From: Bacteroides sp.
GTDB lineage: Bacteria > Bacteroidota > Bacteroidia > Bacteroidales > Muribaculaceae
Direction of reading: 5' to 3'
Assembly (NCBI GenBank): GCA_023666905.1
Contig: JAMPBC010000002.1
Location: 1 to 64,000, forward strand
DNA: 64,000 nucleotides
Shown: piece by piece, positions 16,766 through 25,362 of the stretch
Layout of the letters: each line of letters starts with the position of its first letter
Numbering within the stretch: the first letter of the stretch is position 1
Program-made: the position numbers and the translations under genes
Notes under the pieces: model-generated
Seen by the model: only the letters and a program-made list of their open reading frames with translations
Database searches by the model: none
What the model was told of the DNA's origin: nothing

Positions 16766-18178
16766 TTAGCTACGTTTGTTTCCGCACCTGGGGCAGAATT
16801 TCACATTGGGCGGGAATGGGGCACCGCAGCGGGTGCAGGTGTCGGACGAGGCAATGCGCTGTCCGCAGTTTCCGCAGAACACGCTTCCCGGTGCCACCGG
16901 TGCGTTGCAGTTGGGGCAAGTGGAACCTCCGGGCTGCGAGCTGAGTTGGGCACCGCAGCTCACGCAGCGACGTGCGTGGGGATTGTTGTCGGTTCCGCAC
17001 TGAGGGCACGGGTTGTACTTGTTTCCGCAGTTGGGGCAGAAGGCCGATGTGGAGGGGTATTTCTTTCCGCAGTTGGAGCAATAGACCATTTTGACGCCTT
17101 GGCCTTGGGGTGCTTGTCCATAGCCTTGCTGCTGAGCCCCGAATCCTTGGGGAGCGCCATATCCCTGCTGAGGGGCTCCATAGCCTTGCTGCGGGGAACC
17201 GAATCCGGGGTGCTGCGCGGGAACGCCCTGTTGCTGTGCGTTGAAGGTGGGCTGGTTATATTGCGGGCGCATCATGTCGGCAGCCACTCCGCCGCCACCC
17301 TGTCCCTGGCGCTGTCCGCCGCCGCCCATCATTCCGTTCATCATGTTAATGGCCATGATGCCGCCGAGCAGTCCGCCGCTTCCGCCGCCCGACATGGCGC
17401 CGGAGAGGCCGCCGATGGCGTTGTTGGCCGTTTCGAACATCTGCTCCTGTTGCCAGGTGCGTCCGGTTATGGACATTGTGCTCTGCTGGGCAATGGCTTG
17501 TTTGATCTGGCGCCCCTCGGGAGTGGAGTCGTCAATGTCAATTTCGGTGACGTAGAACTTGGTGAGCTCCAGGCCAAGATTGGCCCAGAAGGGGGCCATG
17601 TTGTCGCGCAGGAATTGCGACATCTGGTCAAGGAAGGCGGCTATTTGTTTGTAGCCCACGCGGTTTTGCATCATGAACTGCACGATTGTAGATTTTGCCT
17701 TTGATGCAAATTCGCCGCGCGATTGCCGGGTCATGTCGGTTTCGGAGAACTCGTGGCGTGTTCCCACAAAGTTGATGAGGAATTTCTCGGAGTCGATGAT
17801 TTTCAAGCCATATTGCCCGGAGGCAAAGAGCGGAATCTGAGTGTTGTAGTCGGCATCGTGAATGGGCAGGCGGTCAATTCGCCAGTTGATGTCGAACACC
17901 TGGACCTTGTTTATGAACCATACTTCGGCGGTGAAGGGATTTTTGCCGCCGAAGGGTATTCCGTAAAGGCTGCGGAGTATGGGGAGGTTTTCGGTGTTCA
18001 GAGTGTGTTTGCCCGGGCCGAATTTGCCCATGAGTTTTCCTTTGGAGAGCAGAAGGGCTTCCTGAGATTCGGACACCAACAGCTGTGTGTAGGTGCTCAG
18101 GTTTGTTTCCGGGTAACGGTAAGCGTAGATGGTTGGTCCCTGCTGGGGTTGCCAACGCACAAGATCAATGATTGGCAT
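16766..18178 (-). CDS. SPFH (virion-core-like, COG4260) protein with four zinc ribbons
   Basis: 470 aa from ATG 18178. Upstream in-frame codons read through a low-complexity leader and are rejected as a start. Residues about 25-260 are an SPFH/band-7 domain of the type called virion core protein, with PFTAEVWFIN and FVTEIDI-like strands. A Gly/Met-rich stretch and a Gln/Gly/Tyr/Pro-rich linker (about 260-365) follow. The C-terminal 100 residues carry eight CxxC knuckles (CSNC, CPNC, CPQC, CVSC, CPNC, CGNC, CTRC, CPRC), enough for four zinc ribbons. SPFH proteins oligomerise into membrane-linked rings or cages. It heads the unknown seven-gene set. Confidence 0.85.
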   Translation of the reverse strand: MPIIDLVRWQPQQGPTIYAYRYPETNLSTYTQLLVSESQEALLLSKGKLMGKFGPGKHTLNTENLPILRSLYGIPFGGKNPFTAEVWFINKVQVFDINWRIDRLPIHDADYNTQIPLFASGQYGLKIIDSEKFLINFVGTRHEFSETDMTRQSRGEFASKAKSTIVQFMMQNRVGYKQIAAFLDQMSQFLRDNMAPFWANLGLELTKFYVTEIDIDDSTPEGRQIKQAIAQQSTMSITGRTWQQEQMFETANNAIGGLSGAMSGGGSGGLLGGIMAINMMNGMMGGGGQRQGQGGGGVAADMMRPQYNQPTFNAQQQGVPAQHPGFGSPQQGYGAPQQGYGAPQGFGAQQQGYGQAPQGQGVKMVYCSNCGKKYPSTSAFCPNCGNKYNPCPQCGTDNNPHARRCVSCGAQLSSQPGGSTCPNCNAPVAPGSVFCGNCGQRIASSDTCTRCGAPFPPNVKFCPRCGNKRS

Positions 18179-18276
18179 TTTGATTGGTTGTTTTATTTTT
18201 AATTTTATTGTCGGAGTCAGAGAGTGAGAGAGTTGATGTGCAGGAGAGTGGAGGATATTGAGGAGGAGGTCAGGGA

Positions 18277-19359
18277 CTAAAGGAAGCGGTTGTCGTGGCT
18301 TATCTGGACGTCGGTGAGCATCACTTTTATTTGCTGTTCGTCGCTTTTGGGGCAAATGAGCAGCACATCGCCGGCGTCGGCCACAATCCAGTCGTGCATT
18401 CCGCTAACCACCACAAGCTTGCCTTCGGGAGCCATTATTATGTTTCCGCTCGAGGCGTAGGTCATCACGTTGGCGGCCACGCTCACGTTTTCGTTGTTGT
18501 CCTTGTGGGAGTTGTCGTAGAGCGAGCCCCAGGTTCCGAGGTCGCTCCAGCCGAAGTTCACACATTCCACGTAAACATTGTCGGCTTTCTCCATCACGGC
18601 GAAGTCAATGGAAATGGATGGGCATCCGGCAAAGTTTTCTTTAATGAAGGTGGTTTCGCGAGGTGTTCCGAAGCAGTCGTTGCCGCGGTCGAACACGCTT
18701 GTCAGGTCAGGCGCGTAGCGGTGCAGGGCCGTTTTGATGGATTTCACTGTCCAGAGGAAAATGCCTGCGTTCCAGTAGAACTCGCCGGTGTCAATGAACA
18801 CCTGGGCCAATTCGCGGTTGGGCTTTTCGGTGAATGTCTTAACCTTGAGTAGTCCGGGTTCCACTTCGCGGCCAATTTGAATGTAGCCGTAGCCGGTTTC
18901 GGGGCGGGTGGGGTTTATGCCGAGTGTGAGGAGCACATCGTTGTGTTCAATGAAGTCGAAGCCGCGGCGCACGCAGTTTTCAAAAATTGTTTCGCGGGTT
19001 ATCAGGTGGTCGCTCGGTGTGACAATCATCGAGGCTTCGGGGTCAATGGCTGCAATGTGATAGGCAGCCCATGCTATGCATGGGGCCGTGTTACGGCGGT
19101 CGGGTTCCAGAAGTATCTGGCTGTCTGAAAGTTCGGGAAGCTGTTCCTTAACCAGGCCGAGGTAGCGTTGATTGGTCACAACCAACACATTTTCAGGCTT
19201 GACAATTGGCAAAATGCGGTCGTAGCTCATTTGCAGCAGCGAGCGTCCGGTGCCGAATAGGTCCAGAAACTGTTTGGGCATGTTGGAGCGGCTGTAGGGC
19301 CAGAAGCGGCTGCCTATGCCGCCGCACATAATCACGCAATATCTATGTGGGTCAATCAT
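18277..19359 (-). CDS. manC: Mannose-1-phosphate guanylyltransferase
   Basis: 360 aa from ATG 19359 (the longer frame adds 17 residues with no support). Makes GDP-mannose from mannose-1-phosphate and GTP. The nucleotide-binding motif CGGIGSRFWPYSRSNMPKQFL region lies at residues 11-31, and the sugar-site TEKPN (about 145) and WNAGIF follow. The fused phosphomannose isomerase domain of longer ManC proteins is absent. It is 98 nt upstream of the SPFH gene on the same strand with no clear terminator or promoter between, so it may be co-transcribed with that operon, probably without a shared function. Confidence 0.9.
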   Translation of the reverse strand: MIDPHRYCVIMCGGIGSRFWPYSRSNMPKQFLDLFGTGRSLLQMSYDRILPIVKPENVLVVTNQRYLGLVKEQLPELSDSQILLEPDRRNTAPCIAWAAYHIAAIDPEASMIVTPSDHLITRETIFENCVRRGFDFIEHNDVLLTLGINPTRPETGYGYIQIGREVEPGLLKVKTFTEKPNRELAQVFIDTGEFYWNAGIFLWTVKSIKTALHRYAPDLTSVFDRGNDCFGTPRETTFIKENFAGCPSISIDFAVMEKADNVYVECVNFGWSDLGTWGSLYDNSHKDNNENVSVAANVMTYASSGNIIMAPEGKLVVVSGMHDWIVADAGDVLLICPKSDEQQIKVMLTDVQISHDNRFL

Positions 19360-19397
19360 GGTGCTTGCAGATAACGGGATGTGATAATTAGTGTGGG

Positions 19398-19405
19398 TAA
19401 AGATA
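19398..19405 (-). promoter_or_regulatory. Possible -7 box for manC
   Basis: On the minus strand TATCTTTA, one mismatch to TAnnTTTG, 38 nt before the manC ATG. No convincing -33 element. Confidence 0.35.
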
Positions 19406-19431
19406 TGCAAAAAAAATCACAAACGCAAGCC

Positions 19432-19454
19432 GAGCAGCCCGTTTTTGGCTGCTC
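19432..19454 (-). terminator. Stem-loop after the lipoprotein gene
   Basis: Perfect 8-bp stem GAGCAGCC/GGCTGCTC with a 7-nt loop, about 100 nt past the stop of the 275-aa lipoprotein gene. On the minus strand a run of eight T follows about 17 nt later, so as an intrinsic terminator it is only fair. Confidence 0.45.
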
Positions 19455-19555
19455 GTGAACGAAATGGTTTTTTTGAACCAATTTGAATATTGTCGTGGCT
19501 GTGGCACAGTACATAAAGCCGGTGAAGGCTGCAATTGTGTGCGGGGGCCGTGTGG

Positions 19556-20383
19556 CTATTTTTTGGGAGGGAGGAGGTCAAGCCAGTAGGCCGGCTGCAC
19601 CTCCACGCTGGTTTCGGTTCCGGAGGCCGAAGTGAAGTCCATGGTTAGCGGGGAATCGTCGGGCATGTCGGCCATGAAAGTGGCGGAAACGCCCGAGGGG
19701 CCGGTGAAGTTGTAGATGCGTGTTCCCACGGAGCCTTGCAGCTCTTCAAAGCCGGTGAACAGTGCCATGGGTTCACCGCGCATGGTTGCGGGGGCGGAGT
19801 AGACGGCGAGCCGGTAAATGGTTTGGCCATCTTTTTCGGTGAGCATGTCGATGCGCATTACTTTCTCAGAATCCACGGCTTTATAACATCCGGCGGGCAC
19901 CCAGTCGCCGCGCAGGTTCCCGGGCAGCGATTCCATGTCCTCTTTGCGCAGTTTTTCAAGAGTGGCCTGCTCGGCGGCGGAGACGTAGTTCACGCCATAA
20001 ACGCCGCTCTCGTCAATCCAAAGATACTGGCCGTTGTCAAGTGTCCAGCCGCGCCAGCCGAATTTGTCCCAGCTTTCGGGGGGCGACATTGTAACGACGC
20101 TTTTCAGTGAATCATCGACCAGAGTTGGATAGTAGGCCACCATAGCGGCGGAGTCATCGATGTTTTTCAGCGGATAAGGACGCTCCAGGGGATAAAGCAC
20201 CAGCGAGGCAAAATCTTTTTTATTGTCGGTTGCCACGGCTTTGACAAGCGATTTCACTTCGGTGGGGAGCGAGTCGGACGAAACGATGCTCTGCACGGCA
20301 TCGTCGGTGGCACGGTGTCCGCAAGCCGGGAGCAGGACCCCGGCGGCGATTAACATTATTCCAAGAATTGAGAGTTTACGCAT
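19556..20383 (-). CDS. Lipoprotein of unknown function, end of the capsid cassette
   Basis: 275 aa. The signal peptide ends in a lipobox LPAC (Cys21). The rest is a soluble domain with mixed alpha/beta character, with conserved-looking WDKFGWRGWTLDNGQYLW in the middle. No family is recognised. It lies only 11 nt after the lysozyme gene, so it is probably co-transcribed with the phage-derived genes, either as a moron-type gene or as a host gene that reads through. Confidence 0.7.
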   Translation of the reverse strand: MRKLSILGIMLIAAGVLLPACGHRATDDAVQSIVSSDSLPTEVKSLVKAVATDNKKDFASLVLYPLERPYPLKNIDDSAAMVAYYPTLVDDSLKSVVTMSPPESWDKFGWRGWTLDNGQYLWIDESGVYGVNYVSAAEQATLEKLRKEDMESLPGNLRGDWVPAGCYKAVDSEKVMRIDMLTEKDGQTIYRLAVYSAPATMRGEPMALFTGFEELQGSVGTRIYNFTGPSGVSATFMADMPDDSPLTMDFTSASGTETSVEVQPAYWLDLLPPKK

Positions 20384-20394
20384 GGCAGTGATGA

Positions 20395-20970
20395 TTAATT
20401 AACGTTTGCGGCCACAACCGGTGAGGAGGCGTTGAGCACGGAATCAGTAAGGAAGAGGGCGTTGAATTCCTCAATGCGTCGCTGACGGATACCTTTGTGG
20501 GGCTTGCCGCGGTATTTGCAGTGGGATATGTAATTGTTGTAGATGTCGCGGTCGCCGGCAGCGAGTTTTTTAGCCACCGATGATTTCTTGGTTGCACCGG
20601 AGCCAATGTTGTAGGCGAGCACACCGAGAATCAGGGAGTCGGCGCCCCAGTTGCGGAACACAGCGCAGTTTTTGAGCAGGTCCTTTCGCAACAGGGCGTC
20701 GGCGTCGGCCTCGTTCATTGCTTTTGTGCGGCTGAATTTCTCACCGGGAAGCACAAGGTGTCCGTAGCCCACCAGGGGCCAGTGGCGCGGCTGGTGCATG
20801 GTCTCATACTTTTTGATAATGCCAACAGCAACTTCAAACAAAGAGTCGGTTGAGGCCGGGGTGGCGTTTCCGGAGTCGCTCTGAATCATGGCACCCATGT
20901 TCAGGAAGGCGCCGACCACCACTAAAGTAACAAATATAATAACAACTAACTTTTTCATTCTTATTTTCAT
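20395..20970 (-). CDS. GH24-type phage lysozyme with N-terminal signal anchor
   Basis: 191 aa from ATG 20970, which has AAGGA just upstream. An earlier in-frame ATG at 20997 is possible. A TM/signal-anchor stretch (about 7-24) precedes the muramidase domain. The catalytic Glu sits in KKYETMHQPRHWPLVGYGH, a variant of the T4-type E-x(n)-GYGH pattern, and DALLRKDL plus AYNIGSGA follow as in family GH24. It would cut murein glycan strands from the periplasmic side, as signal-anchor endolysins do. Its neighbours are two unknown genes and the portal-like gene. Confidence 0.8.
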   Translation of the reverse strand: MKIRMKKLVVIIFVTLVVVGAFLNMGAMIQSDSGNATPASTDSLFEVAVGIIKKYETMHQPRHWPLVGYGHLVLPGEKFSRTKAMNEADADALLRKDLLKNCAVFRNWGADSLILGVLAYNIGSGATKKSSVAKKLAAGDRDIYNNYISHCKYRGKPHKGIRQRRIEEFNALFLTDSVLNASSPVVAANVN

Positions 20971-21029
20971 TATCCTTATGAGGGGTAATAAATGCAAACA
21001 TTGTTATAACCACGCGGGGTGACAATTGT

Positions 21030-21449
21030 TCAGACAGCCGAGGGTAAAATTTTGGCGTCGGCGGATAGAAACAGCTTTATGTTGGCCAAAGCAGTGGCCC
21101 GGTCAGTGGCATAGTGTGCGGCCACTTTGGAATCGACTCCGGCGTAGGCGGCGACTCCAACCTTGGCGGCCACGGCTTGTTCAATCAACTGGCGCAGCGC
21201 CCCGGTGTCGGTTCCCGGCGGCACGGTGAGCGTGAGGGTGTGTATGATATGGTCGGCGCTGTGGGTTGACGAGGCCTTGAGCTCCGCGGCGAGTTCGGCC
21301 ACGGCCGGACATGTCAGGCGAATGAGTGCCGGAGTACGGTCAGCGGTGAGCAGACGCTTGGAGTTGGCGTTGAGATGATGGCGCAGAGCCGATTCGGCCA
21401 AAAGCAGTTCGGCAATGCTGCTTGATGAAATGGCAATTGAAACAGTCAT
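21030..21449 (-). CDS. Hypothetical protein of the capsid cassette
   Basis: 139 aa, Ala/Leu/Thr-rich, no signal peptide or TM. Predicted helix-strand mix with an SRNS-free, Ser/His-containing middle (STHSADHIIHTLTLTVPPG). Not recognised. It sits between the 141-aa unknown and lysozyme with gaps of 16 and 59 nt, so a virion or packaging accessory role is possible but only by position. Confidence 0.55.
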   Translation of the reverse strand: MTVSIAISSSSIAELLLAESALRHHLNANSKRLLTADRTPALIRLTCPAVAELAAELKASSTHSADHIIHTLTLTVPPGTDTGALRQLIEQAVAAKVGVAAYAGVDSKVAAHYATDRATALANIKLFLSADAKILPSAV

Positions 21450-21465
21450 AACGGTTGGTGGTTGT

Positions 21466-21891
21466 TTAGAATTTTGTGATATTTTTCAGTTTGCTTTTCG
21501 CGCGAAGGCGGCTTAGCAGATTCACAGCGGCACCTTCGGTGAGATAAAACCGCGGGGCGTTGCCGTCGAGAAGCACTTTGAGCAGGGCATCGGCTTCAGA
21601 GAGGTTGGAGCGTTTCATAATGCGGTCCACCCGTTTGCGCAGTTCAAGAAACACGGCCTTGGCCCCGCAGCGGGAAATACCTTTGAACTCACGCTTGGTG
21701 AGGGTTCGGAGTTGACGCAGGGCGTAATCGTAGCTCAAATAAAATTCGGGAGCTTTCACGCGCGAAGCGGCCACTGCCACCTGCGACATGGTGAGACGTT
21801 CCTTGCTGTTGGCGGCAATTCGCCTGCATTCGCGCATGAAGTCGCGATCCCGGAGGTTTTTCATAGTTGTGATGTTGATTGGTTGTGTCAT
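21466..21891 (-). CDS. Hypothetical basic protein of the capsid cassette
   Basis: 141 aa, rich in Arg, Lys and Ala, predicted helical. No TM. The middle (FYLSYDYALRQLRTLTKREF) and a repeated RFYLTEGAAVNLLSRLR look like two related helical segments. Not recognised. A gap of 103 nt separates it from the portal gene. That gap contains a minus-strand TATATTTG (21941-21934), so it may have its own promoter. Confidence 0.6.
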   Translation of the reverse strand: MTQPINITTMKNLRDRDFMRECRRIAANSKERLTMSQVAVAASRVKAPEFYLSYDYALRQLRTLTKREFKGISRCGAKAVFLELRKRVDRIMKRSNLSEADALLKVLLDGNAPRFYLTEGAAVNLLSRLRAKSKLKNITKF

Positions 21892-21994
21892 GTTGTTTTA
21901 CTTTTTTGAAGCTAAAGAATGTGATGTCACCGGCAAATATACTATGGGGGTTGGGCGATTATTGGTGGGTGCCCTTGTTAAGAAGTGTTAAGGT

Positions 21995-23386
21995 TTAAAC
22001 CGATGCCGCCAGCCGGTTGCGTGCCGAGCGGAATGAATGGAACGTTTGAAGCAGGTCCAGGATTGCCACGGCCGAGTGCTGAACCTGGGCATCGAACAGC
22101 GCTGCCGATGAGTTGGGATTGGTGAGCTGTCCCTGCAAGGCTCCGCTAACGCCTGAAATTTGACGGAACAGATCCATTTGCAAATTGAGCAGTTGATAGG
22201 CACCGGCATTGTCGCCTCCGCCAACCATCTGGCGCACTTCGCCCTTTCCGGGACGGTAGGGAATCACGCTGTTGCATTGTGCCCAAAGTCGCCCCACATC
22301 GGCCGGGGTCATTCCCGGTGCAAGCGAATCGTAGGGGAGTAGCAGGGCCCCTTTGGCCGATACGCTCATAATGTGGTCAATGAGGGTGATGAGTCGGTTA
22401 ATGGAACGTTGCTGGTCAATTATATCTTCCACGAGCGAGTGGACTTCGCCATCGATAAGCGGGTAGAACTTCACCACAAAGGGGTGACGGCCGTGGGCGT
22501 AAGGCGAGTCATATTGCTGCAACACTTCGCCCCAGGGAGCCAAAAAGCGGCAGTGCCAGCGCAGCGTGGTGACGGGCTTGATTTCGAGTTGGGGTTCGGC
22601 GGCCTCGAACCTGCGCGATTGTTCGGCGCGGAGTTCCGCGGCCGATTGAGCCGGGATGGTGAAGCAGCTTCCCGTGGAGTGGTCGTGGCAGCGGAGCAGG
22701 GCACGGCTTTCAAGGGTCCAGAGCTCGATTACGCGGCAGCGTCCTTCTTCAGCTTCAAGGAAGGAGCGGCTAACCGAATCGCCTATTCGGGCCAGAGAGC
22801 CGCAGGTTAGCTCGGCATTGAATTTGGCCGACAGACGCGCCGCTCTTTCGCCCCCTTCGGGAGCGAAACGCATCAGCACCTCGCGCAAGCTCATGGAGTG
22901 AAGCATGCCCACCAGCTCAATGTCCAGCCCGCGGGTGTCGGTGAAACGGTTCACAAAAAATCGGTCAGGGCTCACGTTGTCAATCCACACTCCGGAGCCG
23001 TCAAGGCGGCGTTCGGTGACCACGCGCTGCACGGCGCAGCCCGAGATAAGAAACTCCTCGAGCATGCGGCAATCCAGTTCGGTGAGGGCATTGCGCTCCA
23101 TCAGTTCCGAGCCGAGTGATGAGGCTGTGGAGCAGGGATCGGCCTCTGCAAGGGATGAGCGGAAATTGCCCACCACGCATTTCACCAGCTGACGGATGAG
23201 ATTGTTGGTGTGCGGACGGAAACCGGATGTTTCGGCCAGCGAGCCTTCGGTAACGGTGTTTCCCGCGGCATCGGTAACGGCATCGCCCCATTGGCGGCCG
23301 TAAGTGTAGTCCTTGTAACGGGAGCGGCGGGTGCGCAGGTTTTGCCCGTCGCGCCAGGCTTTCAAAGCAAGATTAAGATATTCCAT
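21995..23386 (-). CDS. Phage portal-like protein
   Basis: 463 aa. The sequence layout resembles phage portal proteins: an N-terminal KDYTYGRQW segment, a wing-like beta region, then a helical stem region with SLVEDIIDQQRSINRLITLIDHIM and the Gln-rich segment GVSGALQGQLTNPNSSAALFDAQVQHS (about 415-441). In phages it forms the dodecameric DNA gate at one capsid vertex. It is shorter than P22-type portals. It starts 3 nt after the adaptor-like gene. No terminase to dock with it lies within the window. The call rests on pattern, not on a search. Confidence 0.75.
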   Translation of the reverse strand: MEYLNLALKAWRDGQNLRTRRSRYKDYTYGRQWGDAVTDAAGNTVTEGSLAETSGFRPHTNNLIRQLVKCVVGNFRSSLAEADPCSTASSLGSELMERNALTELDCRMLEEFLISGCAVQRVVTERRLDGSGVWIDNVSPDRFFVNRFTDTRGLDIELVGMLHSMSLREVLMRFAPEGGERAARLSAKFNAELTCGSLARIGDSVSRSFLEAEEGRCRVIELWTLESRALLRCHDHSTGSCFTIPAQSAAELRAEQSRRFEAAEPQLEIKPVTTLRWHCRFLAPWGEVLQQYDSPYAHGRHPFVVKFYPLIDGEVHSLVEDIIDQQRSINRLITLIDHIMSVSAKGALLLPYDSLAPGMTPADVGRLWAQCNSVIPYRPGKGEVRQMVGGGDNAGAYQLLNLQMDLFRQISGVSGALQGQLTNPNSSAALFDAQVQHSAVAILDLLQTFHSFRSARNRLAASV

Positions 23387-23389
23387 TTG

Positions 23390-23935
23390 TCAATAAGTGT
23401 CAGGTTTGATTGATGATAACATGGCCTGTGTGAGAATATAGCGCCGGGAGGTGTCAGGCATGGCGACGGCCATTATCCACAAACGGTCAGTGGGCTCGGG
23501 CGGAGGTGAAATCTTTATCCATCCGGCTCCAACCAGAGCCACGGGGCGCGACGTGCTTCCGGCGGCATAGGGATTGGCCTGGGCCAGGGCTTCGGCCGAC
23601 TGCAGATTGTCAACCACCAGAGCGGGTTGTTCCCACCCCTGACTCATGACCGAAGCCACGCGCAGGCAATTTTCAGGGAGAGTGGCCATGGCCGTCCCCG
23701 TGGGGGAGACGGTCATGGAAATTTCAGAGGCAATGTCGGTGAGCGGGAGCATGTGGAGCGGAGCGTGGAGCAGGGTGTCCGTGTACCAATTGTTCATCTG
23801 CAGGGTGAGCATGGCATCGAGGTCGGGGCCGTCGGTGCGTGTCACCGTACAGTCGGAGCGGAGCGGTTCGAAACCGTGAGCGCGTTTCCACCGTGCCAAC
23901 ATTGCATCGGGAGTGAGTTCAATCAGTTCCATCAC
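23390..23935 (-). CDS. Putative head completion / adaptor-like protein
   Basis: 181 aa, no signal. Beta-rich middle and a short helical N-terminus (ELTPDAMLARWKRAHGF). The position between major capsid and portal, with a 4-nt overlap with the capsid gene, is what suggests a head-tail adaptor or neck protein. The sequence alone does not prove it. Confidence 0.5.
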   Translation of the reverse strand: MMELIELTPDAMLARWKRAHGFEPLRSDCTVTRTDGPDLDAMLTLQMNNWYTDTLLHAPLHMLPLTDIASEISMTVSPTGTAMATLPENCLRVASVMSQGWEQPALVVDNLQSAEALAQANPYAAGSTSRPVALVGAGWIKISPPPEPTDRLWIMAVAMPDTSRRYILTQAMLSSIKPDTY

Positions 23936-25206
23936 GCCATTGTTACTCTGAGGTGTGACTTGGGATGACGGAGCACCAGACAGCTTGCCTCGGTTACCAC
24001 CAGTGCATCGGTGTTGCGCACTCCGCTGCTCTTGAGGTCAAGATGCTCAACCCGGAAAGGGATGTGGGAGTACTTGGTGAGGTACTGGGGGTCAATTACA
24101 AGACCGTCGTCCTCGTGTCCGCACTGGTCAAAAACCTCGTTGTGGACCACGCACAGGGAGCCGAATTTGGAGCGCAGCTCGGTGAAGTCAATGCCCCAGT
24201 ATGTAACGGTGTCGGTTGAGGTAATCACCTTGGTGTAGTCCAGGTTGTTGAGCGCTTCGATGAGTCCGGAGCCGGCCATGAGGATTTTCTTGGAGGAGCC
24301 GGCCGAGTCGCCCGTGAAGGCTTTTCGCATCAGTTGTATGAGGGTGGCGCCATCCAGGAGCGAGGAATCGAACGAGAACTCGTCGCCGGCCTGATGCCAG
24401 ATGCCTTGGGTGAATAGCACTTCGTCGTAGCGCTTGGGGTCAGTGAGGCGTGCCTGAACACCGAACAGGAAGCTCTTTTCCATGCCAAGGCGCATGTCCA
24501 TTATTGCCACTTCCTCCTGGTCGGAGAGGGTCCAGCCCACCTCTTTGGCCGATAGCCTTGTGAGGGCCGATTGTTCGACTTGCGCTTTGAAAATTTGGCA
24601 ATAGTTGGTCGACTTCACCGGGAGCGACTCGAACTGAGGTGTCTGCACATCGAGCTCGCCGGCGGCGCGTCCCATTCTCACCACTTTAGCCCCTGCTTTG
24701 CCAATGGTGTTGGAATCCTTGTCGGCATCCTTGATGTTGAGGCAAATCACTGTTGCGGAGCTGTCGGCACCCTTGTTTGTTTCCACCACGTAGAGCACCA
24801 GTGCGTGTCCCACACCCTGACTGCCCGCCACGGTGTTGAGCATGAGTGTTTCGGTGGCGGCAATGGCATCGCCGTTTTTCACTTTCAAGGTGTAGGTTTG
24901 GTGTCCGGCGTGTTCGCCTCCGGCAATTTTGGTGATTGGAGAGGCGAGGGTTATTTCGGGCGACTTGGTGTCGACCGAGTAATAATCAACTACCATCGAA
25001 GCCGCGGGGCGGGCGCCGGTGAGGCGTGAAATCTGGTCGACCGGAGTGGCCATGGGGCGCACTTTCACCACGCGGCTGTCAATTTCGTTGAGCAGGAGCG
25101 AGGGGGAGCCTTCGCGTACCGCACCTGTGGTGAGGGGACCGTCGACCACGTTAACCGAACTGTTGGAGTTGTTTACAATCACTGTGTTTTCTGAATTTGT
25201 TGTCAT
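23932..25206 (-). CDS. Major capsid protein-like (HK97-fold, SU10 type)
   Basis: 424 aa. An N-terminal polar arm (1-30, Asn/Ser/Val-rich) is followed by ISRLTGARPAAS and long beta stretches. A helical spine (DQEEVAIMDMRLGMEKSFLFGVQ) comes next. The C-terminal region reads YLTKYSHIPFRVEHLDLKSSG then a Cys/Leu-rich end. This order fits capsid proteins of the SU10/DUF5309 kind known from podophages. Length is within that family's range. A 126-aa acidic scaffold-like gene lies upstream, as expected for capsid assembly. The call is by pattern. Confidence 0.7.
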   Translation of the reverse strand: MTTNSENTVIVNNSNSSVNVVDGPLTTGAVREGSPSLLLNEIDSRVVKVRPMATPVDQISRLTGARPAASMVVDYYSVDTKSPEITLASPITKIAGGEHAGHQTYTLKVKNGDAIAATETLMLNTVAGSQGVGHALVLYVVETNKGADSSATVICLNIKDADKDSNTIGKAGAKVVRMGRAAGELDVQTPQFESLPVKSTNYCQIFKAQVEQSALTRLSAKEVGWTLSDQEEVAIMDMRLGMEKSFLFGVQARLTDPKRYDEVLFTQGIWHQAGDEFSFDSSLLDGATLIQLMRKAFTGDSAGSSKKILMAGSGLIEALNNLDYTKVITSTDTVTYWGIDFTELRSKFGSLCVVHNEVFDQCGHEDDGLVIDPQYLTKYSHIPFRVEHLDLKSSGVRNTDALVVTEASCLVLRHPKSHLRVTMA

Positions 25207-25362
25207 GGCTTTAAATATGTTTTAAAAGTTGTTGTTGTGTGTGTTTAATGATTGGGTTGTAATTTCTTTTCATCAAGTTGCGTTCAATATCAATCACAGC
25301 AAAACGGCTGTATCTTTTTGCCTGCGAGAGGGTGTGTGTTTTTCATGGTTAGGCGGGTAATG

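Noticed and set aside
21934..21941. Third copy of the shared bipartite promoter before the 141-aa gene
   Set aside because: The minus strand reads TAGTATATTTG, with two extra bases compared with TAGTATTTGACAC, and no TAnCTTTGCAG follows at 21 nt. Only a plain -7 box remains.
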